64,000 bases of DNA from Actinomycetospora lutea (GTDB lineage: Bacteria; Actinomycetota; Actinomycetes; Mycobacteriales; Pseudonocardiaceae). Made by a program: the position numbers and the translations under genes. Position 1 is the first letter of the stretch, and the number at the start of each line of letters is the position of its first letter. The notes beneath the pieces are model-generated. The model was not told the DNA's origin. It saw only the letters and a list, made by a program, of their open reading frames with translations, and ran no database searches. Location of the stretch: assembly GCF_028737205.1 (NCBI RefSeq), contig NZ_JAQZAL010000030.1:1-64000 (forward strand), read 5' to 3'. This document shows positions 24,820 to 33,556 of this stretch, piece after piece.

Positions 24820-26502
24820 GTGCCCGACACCTCTGCGGATCTCCTCGGCCCCTGCGGCCCGGTCGACCGACCCACCCTCGACGCCGTCGACGCGGCCGTC
24901 GCCCGCGTCCTCGGCGAGGGCGCCGAGCTGGGCGGCGGGCAGCGCGAGGCGGTGCTCGGCGCGCTCGTCGACGACTGCTTCGCCGTCCTCCCGCCGGCCG
25001 CCGGCAAGACCGCGGTCTACGCCGTCACCGGCCTCGTGCTGGGCGGCCCGACCGTGGTGGTGTCGCCGACGCTGTCGCTGCACCGCGACCAGGTCGCCCA
25101 CCTCGTCGACGCCGGCGTCCGCGCCGAGGTGCTGAACTCGACGGTGTCCGCGCGCGGGGCCGTCCTCGAGCGGTTCGCGGCCGGCGAGATCGAGGTGCTG
25201 GTGACCTCGCCCGAGCAGCTGGCCCGCGAGGACGTGCTCGACGCCCTCGCGGCCGGGTCCCCGACCCTGCTCGCGGTGGACGAGGCGCACTGCGTCTGCG
25301 ACTGGGGCCCGGACTTCCGCCCCGACTACCTGGGCCTCGCCCTCGCCCGCCGGCGCCTGGGCCGCCCGCGCGTGCTGGCGCTCACCGCCACCGCATCGAT
25401 CCCGGCCCGCGGGGAGATCCTGGAGCTGCTCGGCGTGCCCGACGCGTGCGTGGTGGTGCGTGACCCGGACCGCCCGCACATCCACCTCTCCGCGCACCTC
25501 GTGCACGAGGAGGAGGCCAAGTGGGAGCGGGTGGTCGACGAAGTCGTCGGGCTCGAGGGCGCCGGCATCGTCTATGTGGGCACCCGCGGGCACACGACTC
25601 TCGTGCGCGACCGGTTGCGCGAGGCCGGCGTGACCGCCGAGGCCTACGACGGCGGCATGAGGGCGCGGGAGCGCGCCCGCGTGCAGGACGCGTTCATGGG
25701 CGGCGAGGTGCCGGTCGTCGTCGCGACCAGCGCGTTCGGGATGGGGATCGACAAGCCCGACGTTCGCTGGGTACTGCACGGCGACACACCGACCTCCATC
25801 GACGCCTACCACCAGGAGATCGGCCGGGCCGGACGGGACGGGGGCCCGGCGCGGGCGGTGCTGTTCCACCGGCCGCAGGACCTCGCCCGACCCAAGCTGT
25901 TCGCCTCCGGGCGCGACCCGCGCCGGGAGGCGCTGACGACGGTGCTCGCCGCGGTGTGCCGCCACCCCGACGGTGTCGGGCAGGACGAGCTCGCCGGGCC
26001 CGCCGGGGTGTCGAAGGCCGGGCTCGCCCGCGCGATGCCGGCGCTGGTCGCGCTGGGGGCGGTCACCAGGCTGCCGGGACGACGCGTGGCCCCCGGGGAC
26101 GTCATCGCGTGCGACGACTTCTCCGGCCTCGCCGACCAGGCGGCCGCGCTCATCGCCCGCCGCCGAGAGCGCGAGCAGAGCAAGGTCGAGCTGGTGCGCC
26201 GCTACGCCGAGGCCCCCGGCTGCCGGCGCCGGACCCTGCTCGAGGCGCTCGGGGAGTCGCGCGACGAGCCGTGCGGCCTCTGCGACCAGTGCGACGCCGG
26301 GCACCCGGGCGACCCCGGGAAGCGGACGGGCGCGCAGGACGGCGACCCGGTGCCCGGCGAGGCCGTCCGGCACGACGAGTGGGGCCCGGGGACGGTGACG
26401 ACGGTCGCCGACGAGTCGGTCGTGGTCCTGTTCGACGAGGGCGGCTACCGCACGTTGTCGCTGCCGGTGGTGCGCGAGAAGCACCTGCTCGCCCCGGCGT
26501 GA
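24820..26502 (+). CDS. RecQ-like ATP-dependent DNA helicase
   Basis: 560 residues, GTG start. Helicase motifs appear in order: AGKTAVYAVTG (I), VVVSPTLSLHRDQV (Ia), LLAVDEAHCVCDWGPDFRP (II plus the RecQ aromatic loop), LALTATAS (III), VPVVVATSAFGMGIDKPDVR (V) and YHQEIGRAGRDG (VI). The zinc-binding Cys cluster appears late (CGLCDQCDAG), and no HRDC is evident. The C-terminal 50 residues are a small β domain (VVVLFDEGGYRTLSL). It works in recombination and repair. Confidence 0.9.
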   Translation: MPDTSADLLGPCGPVDRPTLDAVDAAVARVLGEGAELGGGQREAVLGALVDDCFAVLPPAAGKTAVYAVTGLVLGGPTVVVSPTLSLHRDQVAHLVDAGVRAEVLNSTVSARGAVLERFAAGEIEVLVTSPEQLAREDVLDALAAGSPTLLAVDEAHCVCDWGPDFRPDYLGLALARRRLGRPRVLALTATASIPARGEILELLGVPDACVVVRDPDRPHIHLSAHLVHEEEAKWERVVDEVVGLEGAGIVYVGTRGHTTLVRDRLREAGVTAEAYDGGMRARERARVQDAFMGGEVPVVVATSAFGMGIDKPDVRWVLHGDTPTSIDAYHQEIGRAGRDGGPARAVLFHRPQDLARPKLFASGRDPRREALTTVLAAVCRHPDGVGQDELAGPAGVSKAGLARAMPALVALGAVTRLPGRRVAPGDVIACDDFSGLADQAAALIARRREREQSKVELVRRYAEAPGCRRRTLLEALGESRDEPCGLCDQCDAGHPGDPGKRTGAQDGDPVPGEAVRHDEWGPGTVTTVADESVVVLFDEGGYRTLSLPVVREKHLLAPA

Positions 26503-26563
26503 GGTCACGTTTCGCGCCGCCCCGCCGGGCCGATCCCGTCGGCGACCCCTACGGAAGGTGACC

Positions 26564-26914
26564 GTGCTCCGCGAACCCAGCTCCTCTCCCCTGGCCCCGC
26601 CGGCCGGCGCGCCCGACACACTCCCCGCGTCCTTCGGCCCGCCCTCCGATCTCCGCGGGCTCGCGCGCCGCGCCCACCGCGACCCCGGCGCCGCCCGGGA
26701 GCTCGCCGCGGCCCTGCTCGCGCGCGGGTGGAGCACGCGCCCGGTCGCGGCGCTCGCCGGCCTCGCGGAGAGCGCGGTCGCCGCCCTGGCGAGGGTGCGC
26801 CGTCCGGGGACCGCGGCGGGCGCCGTCGCCGACGACCTCGCCGCGCGGGCCCGTCGCCGCTCGGCGGGGACCGAGGAGCTGCCGCCCGCCCCGCGCCGCC
26901 CCGCCTCGGCCTGA
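26564..26914 (+). CDS. small HTH-like protein of unknown function
   Basis: 116 residues. The N-terminal 25 residues are Pro/Ala-rich. The middle has a helix-turn-helix-like segment, LLARGWSTRPVAALAGLAES. The tail is Arg/Pro-rich. I do not recognise a family. The second GTG was chosen because GGAAGG lies 5 nt before it; the first GTG overlaps that site. It stands between helicase and malQ in the same direction, 49 bp before malQ. Confidence 0.5.
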   Translation: MLREPSSSPLAPPAGAPDTLPASFGPPSDLRGLARRAHRDPGAARELAAALLARGWSTRPVAALAGLAESAVAALARVRRPGTAAGAVADDLAARARRRSAGTEELPPAPRRPASA

Positions 26915-26962
26915 CATCCTGCGCGTCCCGTACCCGCCCGTCCGAACCGTTGGGAGACGCCG

Positions 26963-28915
26963 GTGCCCGAGCGCGTCGAGCCCGAGCTCGCCGAGCTCGC
27001 CACCGCCCACGGCGTGGCGGTGCGCTACCGCGACGCCGCCGAGCGCGAGGTCGAGCTCGACCGCGGCGTCGTGCTGGACGTGCTGACCGCGCTCGACGTC
27101 GACGCGACCACGCCCGAGGCCCTGGCGTCCGCGCTGGACGCCGTGCGGTCCGCGGACCCCGACGCGCTGCCGGCGACGCTGGTGGTGGACGAGGGGTCGT
27201 CGCGGCCGCTGCCCGGCCCCGGGACGATCACCCTGGAGGACGGCACCGCGCGGTCGGTGTCGTCGGTGCCGGACGACCTGCCCGTCGGCTACCACCGGCT
27301 GGCGTGCGGCGAGCAGGACGTCGCGCTGATCGTCGCGCCGGCGCGGCTGACGCCGCCGCCGCCGACGTGGGGATGGATGGTGCAGCTCTACGCGGTGCGC
27401 TCGGAGCACTCGTGGGGCTGCGGTGACTACGGCGACCTGGCGTCGCTGCTGTCGCGCACCGCGTCGGACCAGGGTGCGGGCGCGCTGCTGGTCAACCCGC
27501 TGCACGCGCTCGCGCTGGCGCCGCAGGTCGAGCCGTCGCCCTACTCGCCGTCGAGCCGACGGTTCCTGCACCCCCTGTACGTGCGGGTGGCGGACACGCA
27601 CGCCTACGACTCGGCCCCGTCGTCAGTGCGCGCGTCCGTGGACGCGCTGCGCCCGCCGTCGGGGGACCTCGTCGACCACGAAGCGGTGTGGGCGGCGAAG
27701 CGGGCGGCGCTGGAGCTGCTGCGGCCCCACGACGACGCCGCGCCGACCGACGTCGAGGCGCTCGATCCCGAGCTGCGCGACGTCGCGACCTGGTACGCGC
27801 TGGCGGAACGCCACGGCAGCGACCTGCACACGTGGCCGGCCGGGTTGCGGCACGTGGGGGACGACGGCGTGGCGGCGGCGCGTCACGAGCTGGCGGACCG
27901 GGTGCTGTTCCACGCGTGGTGCCTGCAGCTGGCCGACGCGCAGCTGGCGGCGGCGCACGCGGCGACCGAGGGCATGGCGGTCGGGCTGATCGCCGACCTC
28001 GCCGTCGGGTGCTCGGCGGGCGGGGCGGACGCGTGGACGCTGGCGGACGCGCTGGCGCCGGGGGTGTCGGTCGGCGCGCCGCCCGACGACTTCAACCAGC
28101 AGGGCCAGGACTGGGCGCTGCCGCCGTGGCGCCCGGACGCGCTCGCCCGGTCGGGGTACGCGCCGCTGCGCTCGATGATCCGCGGGGTGCTGCGCCACGC
28201 CGACGGGCTGCGCGTCGACCACGTCGCGGGTCTCTGGCGGCTGTGGTGGATCCCGCCGGGCCGGGGCGCGCGCGAGGGCGCGTACGTGCACTACGACGCG
28301 CGGGCGATGCTCGCGGTGGTGGCGATCGAGGCCTCGCGGGCCGGCGCGGTCGTGGTGGGCGAGGACCTGGGCACCGTCGAGCCGGAGGTGACCGAGGGAC
28401 TCGCCGAGCACGGGATGCTGGGGTGCGCGGTGCTGTGGTTCCAGCGCTCCGACGACGGCGCGCTGCTCCCGCCGCGGCGGTGGCACCCCGACACGCTGGC
28501 GAGCGTCTCGACCCACGACCTGCCGACGGCGGCGGGGTTCCTGGCCGACGAGCACGTGCGGGCGCGGGCCGAGGCGGGCGTGCTCGACGACGTCGCCGAG
28601 GCGCGCGCGGCGGCGGCGCGGGACCGCTCGGAGCTGCTCGAGCTGCTGGCGTCCGAGGGGTTCGCGGTGGACGGTGACGATCCGGACGCGGTGGTCCTGG
28701 CGATGCACCGGCTGCTCGCGACGGCCCGCTCGCGCATCGTGCTGGCGGCGTTCACCGACGTCCTGGGCGACGTGCGGCAGCCCAACCTTCCCGGGACGGT
28801 CGACGCCTACCCGAACTGGCGCATCCCGCTCTCCCACTCCCTCGACGCCCTCCTGACCGACCCCCGCACCCTCGCGGTGGCCCGATCCCTACGTGAGCGA
28901 GATTCCCGGCTATAG
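26963..28915 (+). CDS. malQ: 4-alpha-glucanotransferase
   Basis: 650 residues. GH77 features: GLIADLAVGCSAGGADAW, GAPPDDFNQQGQDWALPPW, LRVDHVAGLWRLWWIP with the nucleophile Asp, VVGEDLGTV with the acid/base Glu, and VSTHDLPTAAGF. It disproportionates maltodextrins from glycogen. GTG start behind GGGAG. The last eight residues (LRERDSRL) and the TAG stop are contributed by a 46-bp palindromic repeat; the natural C-terminus probably ended near VARSL. Confidence 0.93.
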   Translation: MPERVEPELAELATAHGVAVRYRDAAEREVELDRGVVLDVLTALDVDATTPEALASALDAVRSADPDALPATLVVDEGSSRPLPGPGTITLEDGTARSVSSVPDDLPVGYHRLACGEQDVALIVAPARLTPPPPTWGWMVQLYAVRSEHSWGCGDYGDLASLLSRTASDQGAGALLVNPLHALALAPQVEPSPYSPSSRRFLHPLYVRVADTHAYDSAPSSVRASVDALRPPSGDLVDHEAVWAAKRAALELLRPHDDAAPTDVEALDPELRDVATWYALAERHGSDLHTWPAGLRHVGDDGVAAARHELADRVLFHAWCLQLADAQLAAAHAATEGMAVGLIADLAVGCSAGGADAWTLADALAPGVSVGAPPDDFNQQGQDWALPPWRPDALARSGYAPLRSMIRGVLRHADGLRVDHVAGLWRLWWIPPGRGAREGAYVHYDARAMLAVVAIEASRAGAVVVGEDLGTVEPEVTEGLAEHGMLGCAVLWFQRSDDGALLPPRRWHPDTLASVSTHDLPTAAGFLADEHVRARAEAGVLDDVAEARAAAARDRSELLELLASEGFAVDGDDPDAVVLAMHRLLATARSRIVLAAFTDVLGDVRQPNLPGTVDAYPNWRIPLSHSLDALLTDPRTLAVARSLRERDSRL

Positions 28916-28935
28916 CCGGGAATTTCGCTCACATA
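28890..28935. repeat. 46-bp palindromic repeat, copy A
   Basis: Nearly perfect palindrome centred on CTATAG (28910-28915), outer arms TACGTGAGCG/CGCTCACATA, inner arms TTCCCGG/CCGGGAA. Two non-Watson-Crick positions. It overlaps the malQ 3' end, whose stop codon is the central TAG. Flanking CCCC follows on the right, as in copy D. Confidence 0.95.
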
Positions 28936-28981
28936 CCCCGGCCGATGGAGCCGGGGACGGGGCGGGTGCGTCGAACGCCGT

Positions 28982-29947
28982 GTGGACGACCTCGACGAAT
29001 GGCAACGCCTCCTCCGTGACCAGCACGGGGTGGTGACGCGGGCGCAGCTGCGAGCTCGTGGATATACCGACCACGGGATCCAGGCCCAGATCGACGCCGG
29101 CCGCTGGCAGCGGCTGCACGACGGCGTCTACCTGACCTACTCCGGTCCGCCGACCCCGGACGCGCTGCGGAGCGGAGCCCTGCTCGCGTGCCCCAGCGGC
29201 GGCATGCTGAGCCACGAGACGGCCGCTGAGCTGCACGGCTTCGTCGAACCGAATCCGCGGCGACCCGTCCACGTGACGGTGCGGTACGGCTGCTCGGCGG
29301 TGCGGCTCGACGGTGTCAAGGTCCACCGTTCCCGAGCGTTCGCGCACATCGGCGTGGTCGGGAGCGACCCGCCACGGACGAGTCGTGCGCACACGGTCCT
29401 GGACCTCGCCGTTGCCGCACCCGACGCGCAGGAGGCGCTGCACAGGGCCCACCACCACGCCCTGGAGGCCGGAGTCCACCCGCTCGCGCTGGAGAGTGCC
29501 GTGGAGCTGCGCCGCCCGGCGCGACACCGTCGCGCCATCGCGGCCGCCGTGGCACTCCTGCGCGACGGCGTGCTGTCCGAGCTGGAGTACCGGTACCTGG
29601 TCGACGTCGAACAGGGCCACGGTCTCCCTGTCGGGCACCGCCAGGCTCCCGTGCTCGTCGACGGCGTCCGTCGATACGAGGACATCCTCTACGACATGCC
29701 CGACGGGCGGGTGATCGTGCGCCTCGACGGCTTCGGCACCCACCGTGATGCACGCACGGCCCTCGTCGACCGCCGGCGCAGCGTCACGGCTGCCGTGGCA
29801 GGCGAGCCGTCGGTGCCCTTCGGATGGGAGGAGGTCACCGCCTTTCCGTGCCGGACGGCCCGAGAGGTGGCGGCTCTCCTCCGAACTGCCGGATGGGACG
29901 GAGCGGTGGGTCCATGTGGTCTATGTGAGCGGAATTCCCGGCTATAG
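28982..29947 (+). CDS. AbiEi-type N-terminal domain protein (type IV antitoxin-like)
   Basis: 321 residues. The N-terminal 60 residues form the winged-helix AbiEi_4 antitoxin domain (QHGVVTRAQLRARGYTDHGI, RWQRLHDGVYLT). The rest is the long C-terminal part found in the many actinobacterial orphans of this family, ending in a restriction-endonuclease-like segment with degenerate catalytic residues (YEDILYDMPDGRVIVRLDGF). No AbiEii toxin gene is adjacent. Repeat copies A and B stand on either side; copy B supplies the last residues CERNSRL and the stop codon. GTG start. Confidence 0.65.
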   Translation: MDDLDEWQRLLRDQHGVVTRAQLRARGYTDHGIQAQIDAGRWQRLHDGVYLTYSGPPTPDALRSGALLACPSGGMLSHETAAELHGFVEPNPRRPVHVTVRYGCSAVRLDGVKVHRSRAFAHIGVVGSDPPRTSRAHTVLDLAVAAPDAQEALHRAHHHALEAGVHPLALESAVELRRPARHRRAIAAAVALLRDGVLSELEYRYLVDVEQGHGLPVGHRQAPVLVDGVRRYEDILYDMPDGRVIVRLDGFGTHRDARTALVDRRRSVTAAVAGEPSVPFGWEEVTAFPCRTAREVAALLRTAGWDGAVGPCGLCERNSRL

Positions 29948-29967
29948 CCGGGAATTCCGCTCACATG
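29922..29967. repeat. 46-bp palindromic repeat, copy B
   Basis: 44 of 46 bp form a perfect palindrome (29923-29966); only the outermost pair differs. Central CTATAG gives the TAG stop of the AbiEi-like gene on the plus strand; the arm sequence GTGAGC gives the TGA stop of the glycosyltransferase gene on the minus strand. Probably a bidirectional terminator hairpin. Confidence 0.95.
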
Positions 29968-30791
29968 GGGAGGGCGTCCACGGCGGAGACGCCGCGGTCG
30001 GGGAGGGCGGTCGGGGATTCCTGGTGATATGCGCCGCCGGGCAGGATGCCCGCCGCGCCGGACCGCGCCATCACCTGCTGCTGCGAGTACACGTCCTCGC
30101 CGTGCGCGTCGGGGGGCAGGTCGCGCCAGAACTCGAACCCGCCGGCCTCGACCAGCGCGGCGCGGTCGAACAGCACGCACCCCGCCACCCAGGCCACCTT
30201 GTACGCCACGTAGCGCTCCGCCGGGGGGAGGGCACGCCCCGGCCCGTCGAGATCCAACGACTCCGCCAGGTGCAGCCCGTTCGCCGCGTTGTGCAGGCGC
30301 CAGCGCTCCCAGCCCGGGCCGTCCTTGACCAGCGTCTCCGGCTGCACGTGCCCGGACCACCGCTCGAACGACGTCACCTCGTGCGGGCGCCGGTCCTCGG
30401 CGTGCCCGAGCGCCTGCATCGCCGCGCCGACCATCCCGCAGCGCAGCTCCCCCAGCGCCCGGTGCAGCCGCGCGAGCGCGCCGGGCTCGAGCCACACGTC
30501 GTCGTCGAGGTAGAGCACCGCGGGCGCCGACGCGCACGACAGCAGGAACGCGCGCTGCTCGGCCATCCCGCGCGGCGGCAGGTGGCGGTGCAGCGCGACC
30601 TCGACGCCGCGCCGCTGCAGCCACCGGATCACCGTCCGCGCCGAGGGCGTCGCCCACGAGGGGTCGCCGTCGGACTGGTCGGAGATCGTCAGCGAGAAGT
30701 CCACCCCGCTCTGCGCGGCGAGCCCGGCCAGCGTGGTCGCCAGCTCCACGGGGCGCCCCCGGGTCGGGACGAGCACATCGACGTCAGCCAC
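29961..30791 (-). CDS. family 2 glycosyltransferase
   Basis: 276 residues with GT-A fold signs: DVDVLVPTRGRPVELATTL at the N-terminus, the metal-binding APAVLYLDDDVWLEPGAL (DDD) near residue 95, and a later GEDVYSQQQV (ED). The acceptor is unknown. It overlaps the hldE gene by 8 bp and ends inside palindrome copy B. Its position at the tail of a heptose cluster suggests a role in assembling a heptose-containing surface glycan. Confidence 0.82.
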   Translation of the reverse strand: MADVDVLVPTRGRPVELATTLAGLAAQSGVDFSLTISDQSDGDPSWATPSARTVIRWLQRRGVEVALHRHLPPRGMAEQRAFLLSCASAPAVLYLDDDVWLEPGALARLHRALGELRCGMVGAAMQALGHAEDRRPHEVTSFERWSGHVQPETLVKDGPGWERWRLHNAANGLHLAESLDLDGPGRALPPAERYVAYKVAWVAGCVLFDRAALVEAGGFEFWRDLPPDAHGEDVYSQQQVMARSGAAGILPGGAYHQESPTALPDRGVSAVDALPM

Positions 30792-32337
30792 CCCGGATCC
30801 GCTCCACGATCGCGCTCGTCGAGCGGTCGGGCAGGTAGTCCAGGATGACGACGCGCCCGCCGTACGCGCCGACGGTCGCGGACTCGCGCAGCATCTCGGG
30901 CGTGTAGTCCCCGCCCTTGGCGTACACGTCGGGCCGCAGCAGCTCGAGCAGCTCGGCGGGGGTGTCGTCGTCGAACACGGTGACGTGGTCGACGCAGCTC
31001 AGTGCCCCGATCACCGCCGCCCGGTCGGCGAGGGAGTTGACCGGGCGCGACGGGCCCTTGAGCCGGGCCACCGAGTCGTCGGAGTTCAGCGCCACGATCA
31101 GGACGTCGCCGAGGCGCTTGGCCTGGTTGAGCGACGCGACGTGCCCGCGGTGCACGACGTCGAAGCAGCCGTTGGTGAACACCACCCGCCGGCCCGCGAC
31201 ACGCTGCTCGTCGACGATCGCGGCGAGCGACGTGGCGTCGAGCAGCGGGCCCTCCGCGGCGGCGACGCGCTCGGCGAGCTCGCCGGTGCCGCACACCGAG
31301 GTCCCGGGCCGTCCCACCACCACGTCGGCGGCCGCCTGGGCCAGCTCGACCGCGGTCGCGGCCGGGGTGCCCGCGGCCAGCGCGAGCACCAGCGCGGCGG
31401 TGAACGTGTCGCCCGCACCGCAGGTGTTGGCCTCCGGCGCCGGGCGGGCGAACGTCCGGTGCGCGGGCGCGTCGCGGTCGGCGGGCAGCAGCAGCGCGCC
31501 GTCCCGGTCGAGGGTGACGACGACCGCGCCCGCCGCGGAGCGTTCGCGCAGCTCGGGGCCGGCGGCCTCGGCGGCGGCGACCCGGTCGGGCCCGCCGAGC
31601 TCGCGGCCCAGCAGCCGCGCGACCTCGCCCGCGTTCGGGGTGACGACGTCGGGGCGCGCCGGTGCCCAGCGCGCCGGGTCGTGGGCGTCGACGACGAGCC
31701 GGCAGGCCCGCTGGCCCGGCGCGCCGAGCAGCTCGCCGAGCAGGTCGGCGGCACCGTCGAGCGCGCCGCCGTCGTAGTCGCACACGACGACCGCGTCCGC
31801 GCCGACGACCACGCGGCGCAGCGCGGCGTGCAGGGCCTCGCGCGCCGCCGCGTCCAGCGGGGCGCGCGACGAGGTGTCGAAGCGGGCGACCAGCGCGTCG
31901 TCGGCGAGCACGCGGCGCTTGGCCGCGGTCGGGCGCGTCGGGTCGGTGACCACGCCGTCGATGCCGACGCCGTGGGACGTGAGCAGCTCGCGCACGGTCG
32001 CCGCGTCGGCGTCGTCGCCGAGCACCGAGACCAGCTCGGTGCGCGCGCCGAGGGCGGCGAGGTTGGCCGCGGTGTTGGCCGCGGCGCCGGGCGAGCCGCG
32101 CGTGTGGTCGACCTCGACGACCGGCACCGGGGCCTCGCGCGAGAGCCGTCGCGACGGGCCGGTCAGCCACTGGTCGAGCACGGCGTCGCCGAGCACGACC
32201 ACGCGCGGGGCGGTCGCCGCGAGGCGCGCGGGCAGGTCGGCGGCGAGCGGGGCGGCGGTGAGCGGGGGCGTCGCCGACGCGAGTGTCGTCGACGGGGGTG
32301 TCGCGGTCCCGCAGCGCGCGATCTCGGGCGCAGCCAT
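30784..32337 (-). CDS. hldE: bifunctional heptose-7-phosphate kinase / heptose-1-phosphate adenylyltransferase (copy 1)
   Basis: 517 residues. The N-terminal ribokinase-fold domain (about 45-345) has GSPGAAANTAANLAALG and the catalytic NTCGAGDTFTAAL. The C-terminal nucleotidyltransferase (about 375-510) has TNGCFDVVHRGHVASLNQAK and AKGGDYTPE. It makes ADP-heptose from heptose 7-phosphate together with GmhA and GmhB. The ATG was preferred to a TTG one codon earlier. A second, diverged copy is encoded at 33553-34965. Confidence 0.88.
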   Translation of the reverse strand: MAAPEIARCGTATPPSTTLASATPPLTAAPLAADLPARLAATAPRVVVLGDAVLDQWLTGPSRRLSREAPVPVVEVDHTRGSPGAAANTAANLAALGARTELVSVLGDDADAATVRELLTSHGVGIDGVVTDPTRPTAAKRRVLADDALVARFDTSSRAPLDAAAREALHAALRRVVVGADAVVVCDYDGGALDGAADLLGELLGAPGQRACRLVVDAHDPARWAPARPDVVTPNAGEVARLLGRELGGPDRVAAAEAAGPELRERSAAGAVVVTLDRDGALLLPADRDAPAHRTFARPAPEANTCGAGDTFTAALVLALAAGTPAATAVELAQAAADVVVGRPGTSVCGTGELAERVAAAEGPLLDATSLAAIVDEQRVAGRRVVFTNGCFDVVHRGHVASLNQAKRLGDVLIVALNSDDSVARLKGPSRPVNSLADRAAVIGALSCVDHVTVFDDDTPAELLELLRPDVYAKGGDYTPEMLRESATVGAYGGRVVILDYLPDRSTSAIVERIRGG

Positions 32338-32480
32338 CAACGATCCGTCCTTCCGGGGGAACCCGCACGGGTGCTGTCGGCGGAACGCGTTCCCGCCGCT
32401 CGGCGCTCGGAGGGCGGCCTCGGTACTGTCGCCCTTCGTTCTGTCACCGACGGGGTGACCCGCCCGTCCCGGGAGCGCCG

Positions 32481-32849
32481 ATGGCCGACGACCAGCCCAC
32501 GCCCGACACCCGCGGCGTCTCCGCCAGTCTCGTGAGCCCGGAGGTGGCGGTCGTGCGCCCGGTCGGCGACGTCGACACGGCCACCGCGTCGCCGCTGCGC
32601 TCCGCGATCCACGAGCAGGTGCAGGCCGGCGCCCGGCACGTGGTGCTGGACCTCTCCGGCGTCGAGTTCATGGGCTCGGCGGGGCTGGCGCTGCTCATCG
32701 CCGAGCGCGAGGCCGCGATCAGCCGGGAGGGCGAGCTGCGTCTGGCCGGGGTGCCGCGCACCGCGGGACGGGCGCTGAGCCTCACCGGTCTCACCGAGCT
32801 GTTCGACACCTACCCCGACGCCGACGCGGCGGCCGCCGACCTGCGCTGA
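32481..32849 (+). CDS. STAS anti-sigma factor antagonist (orphan)
   Basis: 122 residues. STAS core: VAVVRPVGDVDTATASPLRS, VVLDLSGVEFMGSAGLALLI (Ser in GSAG) and LSLTGLTELFDTYPDADAA. It is RsbV-like but lacks its own RsbW neighbour; it is divergent from hldE and converges on the SDR gene. ATG preceded by GGGAGCGCCG. It probably feeds one of the two nearby SigF modules; which one is not visible. Confidence 0.83.
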   Translation: MADDQPTPDTRGVSASLVSPEVAVVRPVGDVDTATASPLRSAIHEQVQAGARHVVLDLSGVEFMGSAGLALLIAEREAAISREGELRLAGVPRTAGRALSLTGLTELFDTYPDADAAAADLR

Positions 32850-32869
32850 CCCCTGTGTAGAGGAGCAGC

Positions 32870-33556
32870 TCACGGGTACGAGCCCTCCTCCGACGAGGTG
32901 GCCACCAGCTCGCGGATCTCGCTGCCCGCGGGCCGGGTGAGCGCGTAGAGCACCGCGTCGGCGGTCTGCGCCGGGTCGTTGAGCTTGGCGTCGGCGCCGG
33001 GCTTGTACTGGTCGGGGCGGTCGTCGAAGAAGTGCGTCCACATGCCGCCGGGGATCAGCAACGTCACCCCGACCCGCCCGGCGGTCTCGGCGGCCAGCGC
33101 GCGGGTGAAGCCGACGACGCCGAACTTCGACGCGCAGTAGGCGGTCGCGTCGGACACCGCCTTGACCCCGAGCGTCGAGGACACGGTGACGACCTTGCCG
33201 CGGCGCGCATCGAGCTCGGGCAGGGCCGCGCGGACCACCGCGGCGGTGCCGAGCAGGTTCACCGCGATCACGCGGTCCCACTCGCCGGGGTCGACGTCGA
33301 CGAGCGTGCCGCAGCGGTCGATGCCGGCGGCGGTGACGACGGCGTCGAGCCCGCCGACCTGCTCGCTCGCGCGGGCCACGGCCGACTCGGCGGCGCGGGG
33401 GTCGGCGAGGTCGACCTCGACGAAGGCGTGCCCGGCGTCGGGCGCCTTGAGGTCGAGCACCACGGGGGTGCCGCCCGCGGCGACGACGGCGTCGGCCACG
33501 GCGGCGCCCAGGCCGGACGAGCCGCCGGTGACGAGGACGGTACCGGGGTCGGTCAT
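32870..33556 (-). CDS. short-chain dehydrogenase/reductase
   Basis: 228 residues. Cofactor motif TGGSSGLGAAVADA, active-site Ser in VTVSSTLG and YxxxK as YCASKFG. DLKAPDAGHAF after β2 (acidic Asp) favours NAD+. The start overlaps the stop of hldE2 (ATGA), so it belongs to the heptose operon and may modify a nucleotide-sugar or aglycone; the substrate is unknown. Confidence 0.85.
   Translation of the reverse strand: MTDPGTVLVTGGSSGLGAAVADAVVAAGGTPVVLDLKAPDAGHAFVEVDLADPRAAESAVARASEQVGGLDAVVTAAGIDRCGTLVDVDPGEWDRVIAVNLLGTAAVVRAALPELDARRGKVVTVSSTLGVKAVSDATAYCASKFGVVGFTRALAAETAGRVGVTLLIPGGMWTHFFDDRPDQYKPGADAKLNDPAQTADAVLYALTRPAGSEIRELVATSSEEGSYP

Noticed and set aside
28982-29947. Complete AbiEi/AbiEii toxin-antitoxin system
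   Set aside because: Only the antitoxin-like protein is present; neighbours are malQ and a glycosyltransferase.
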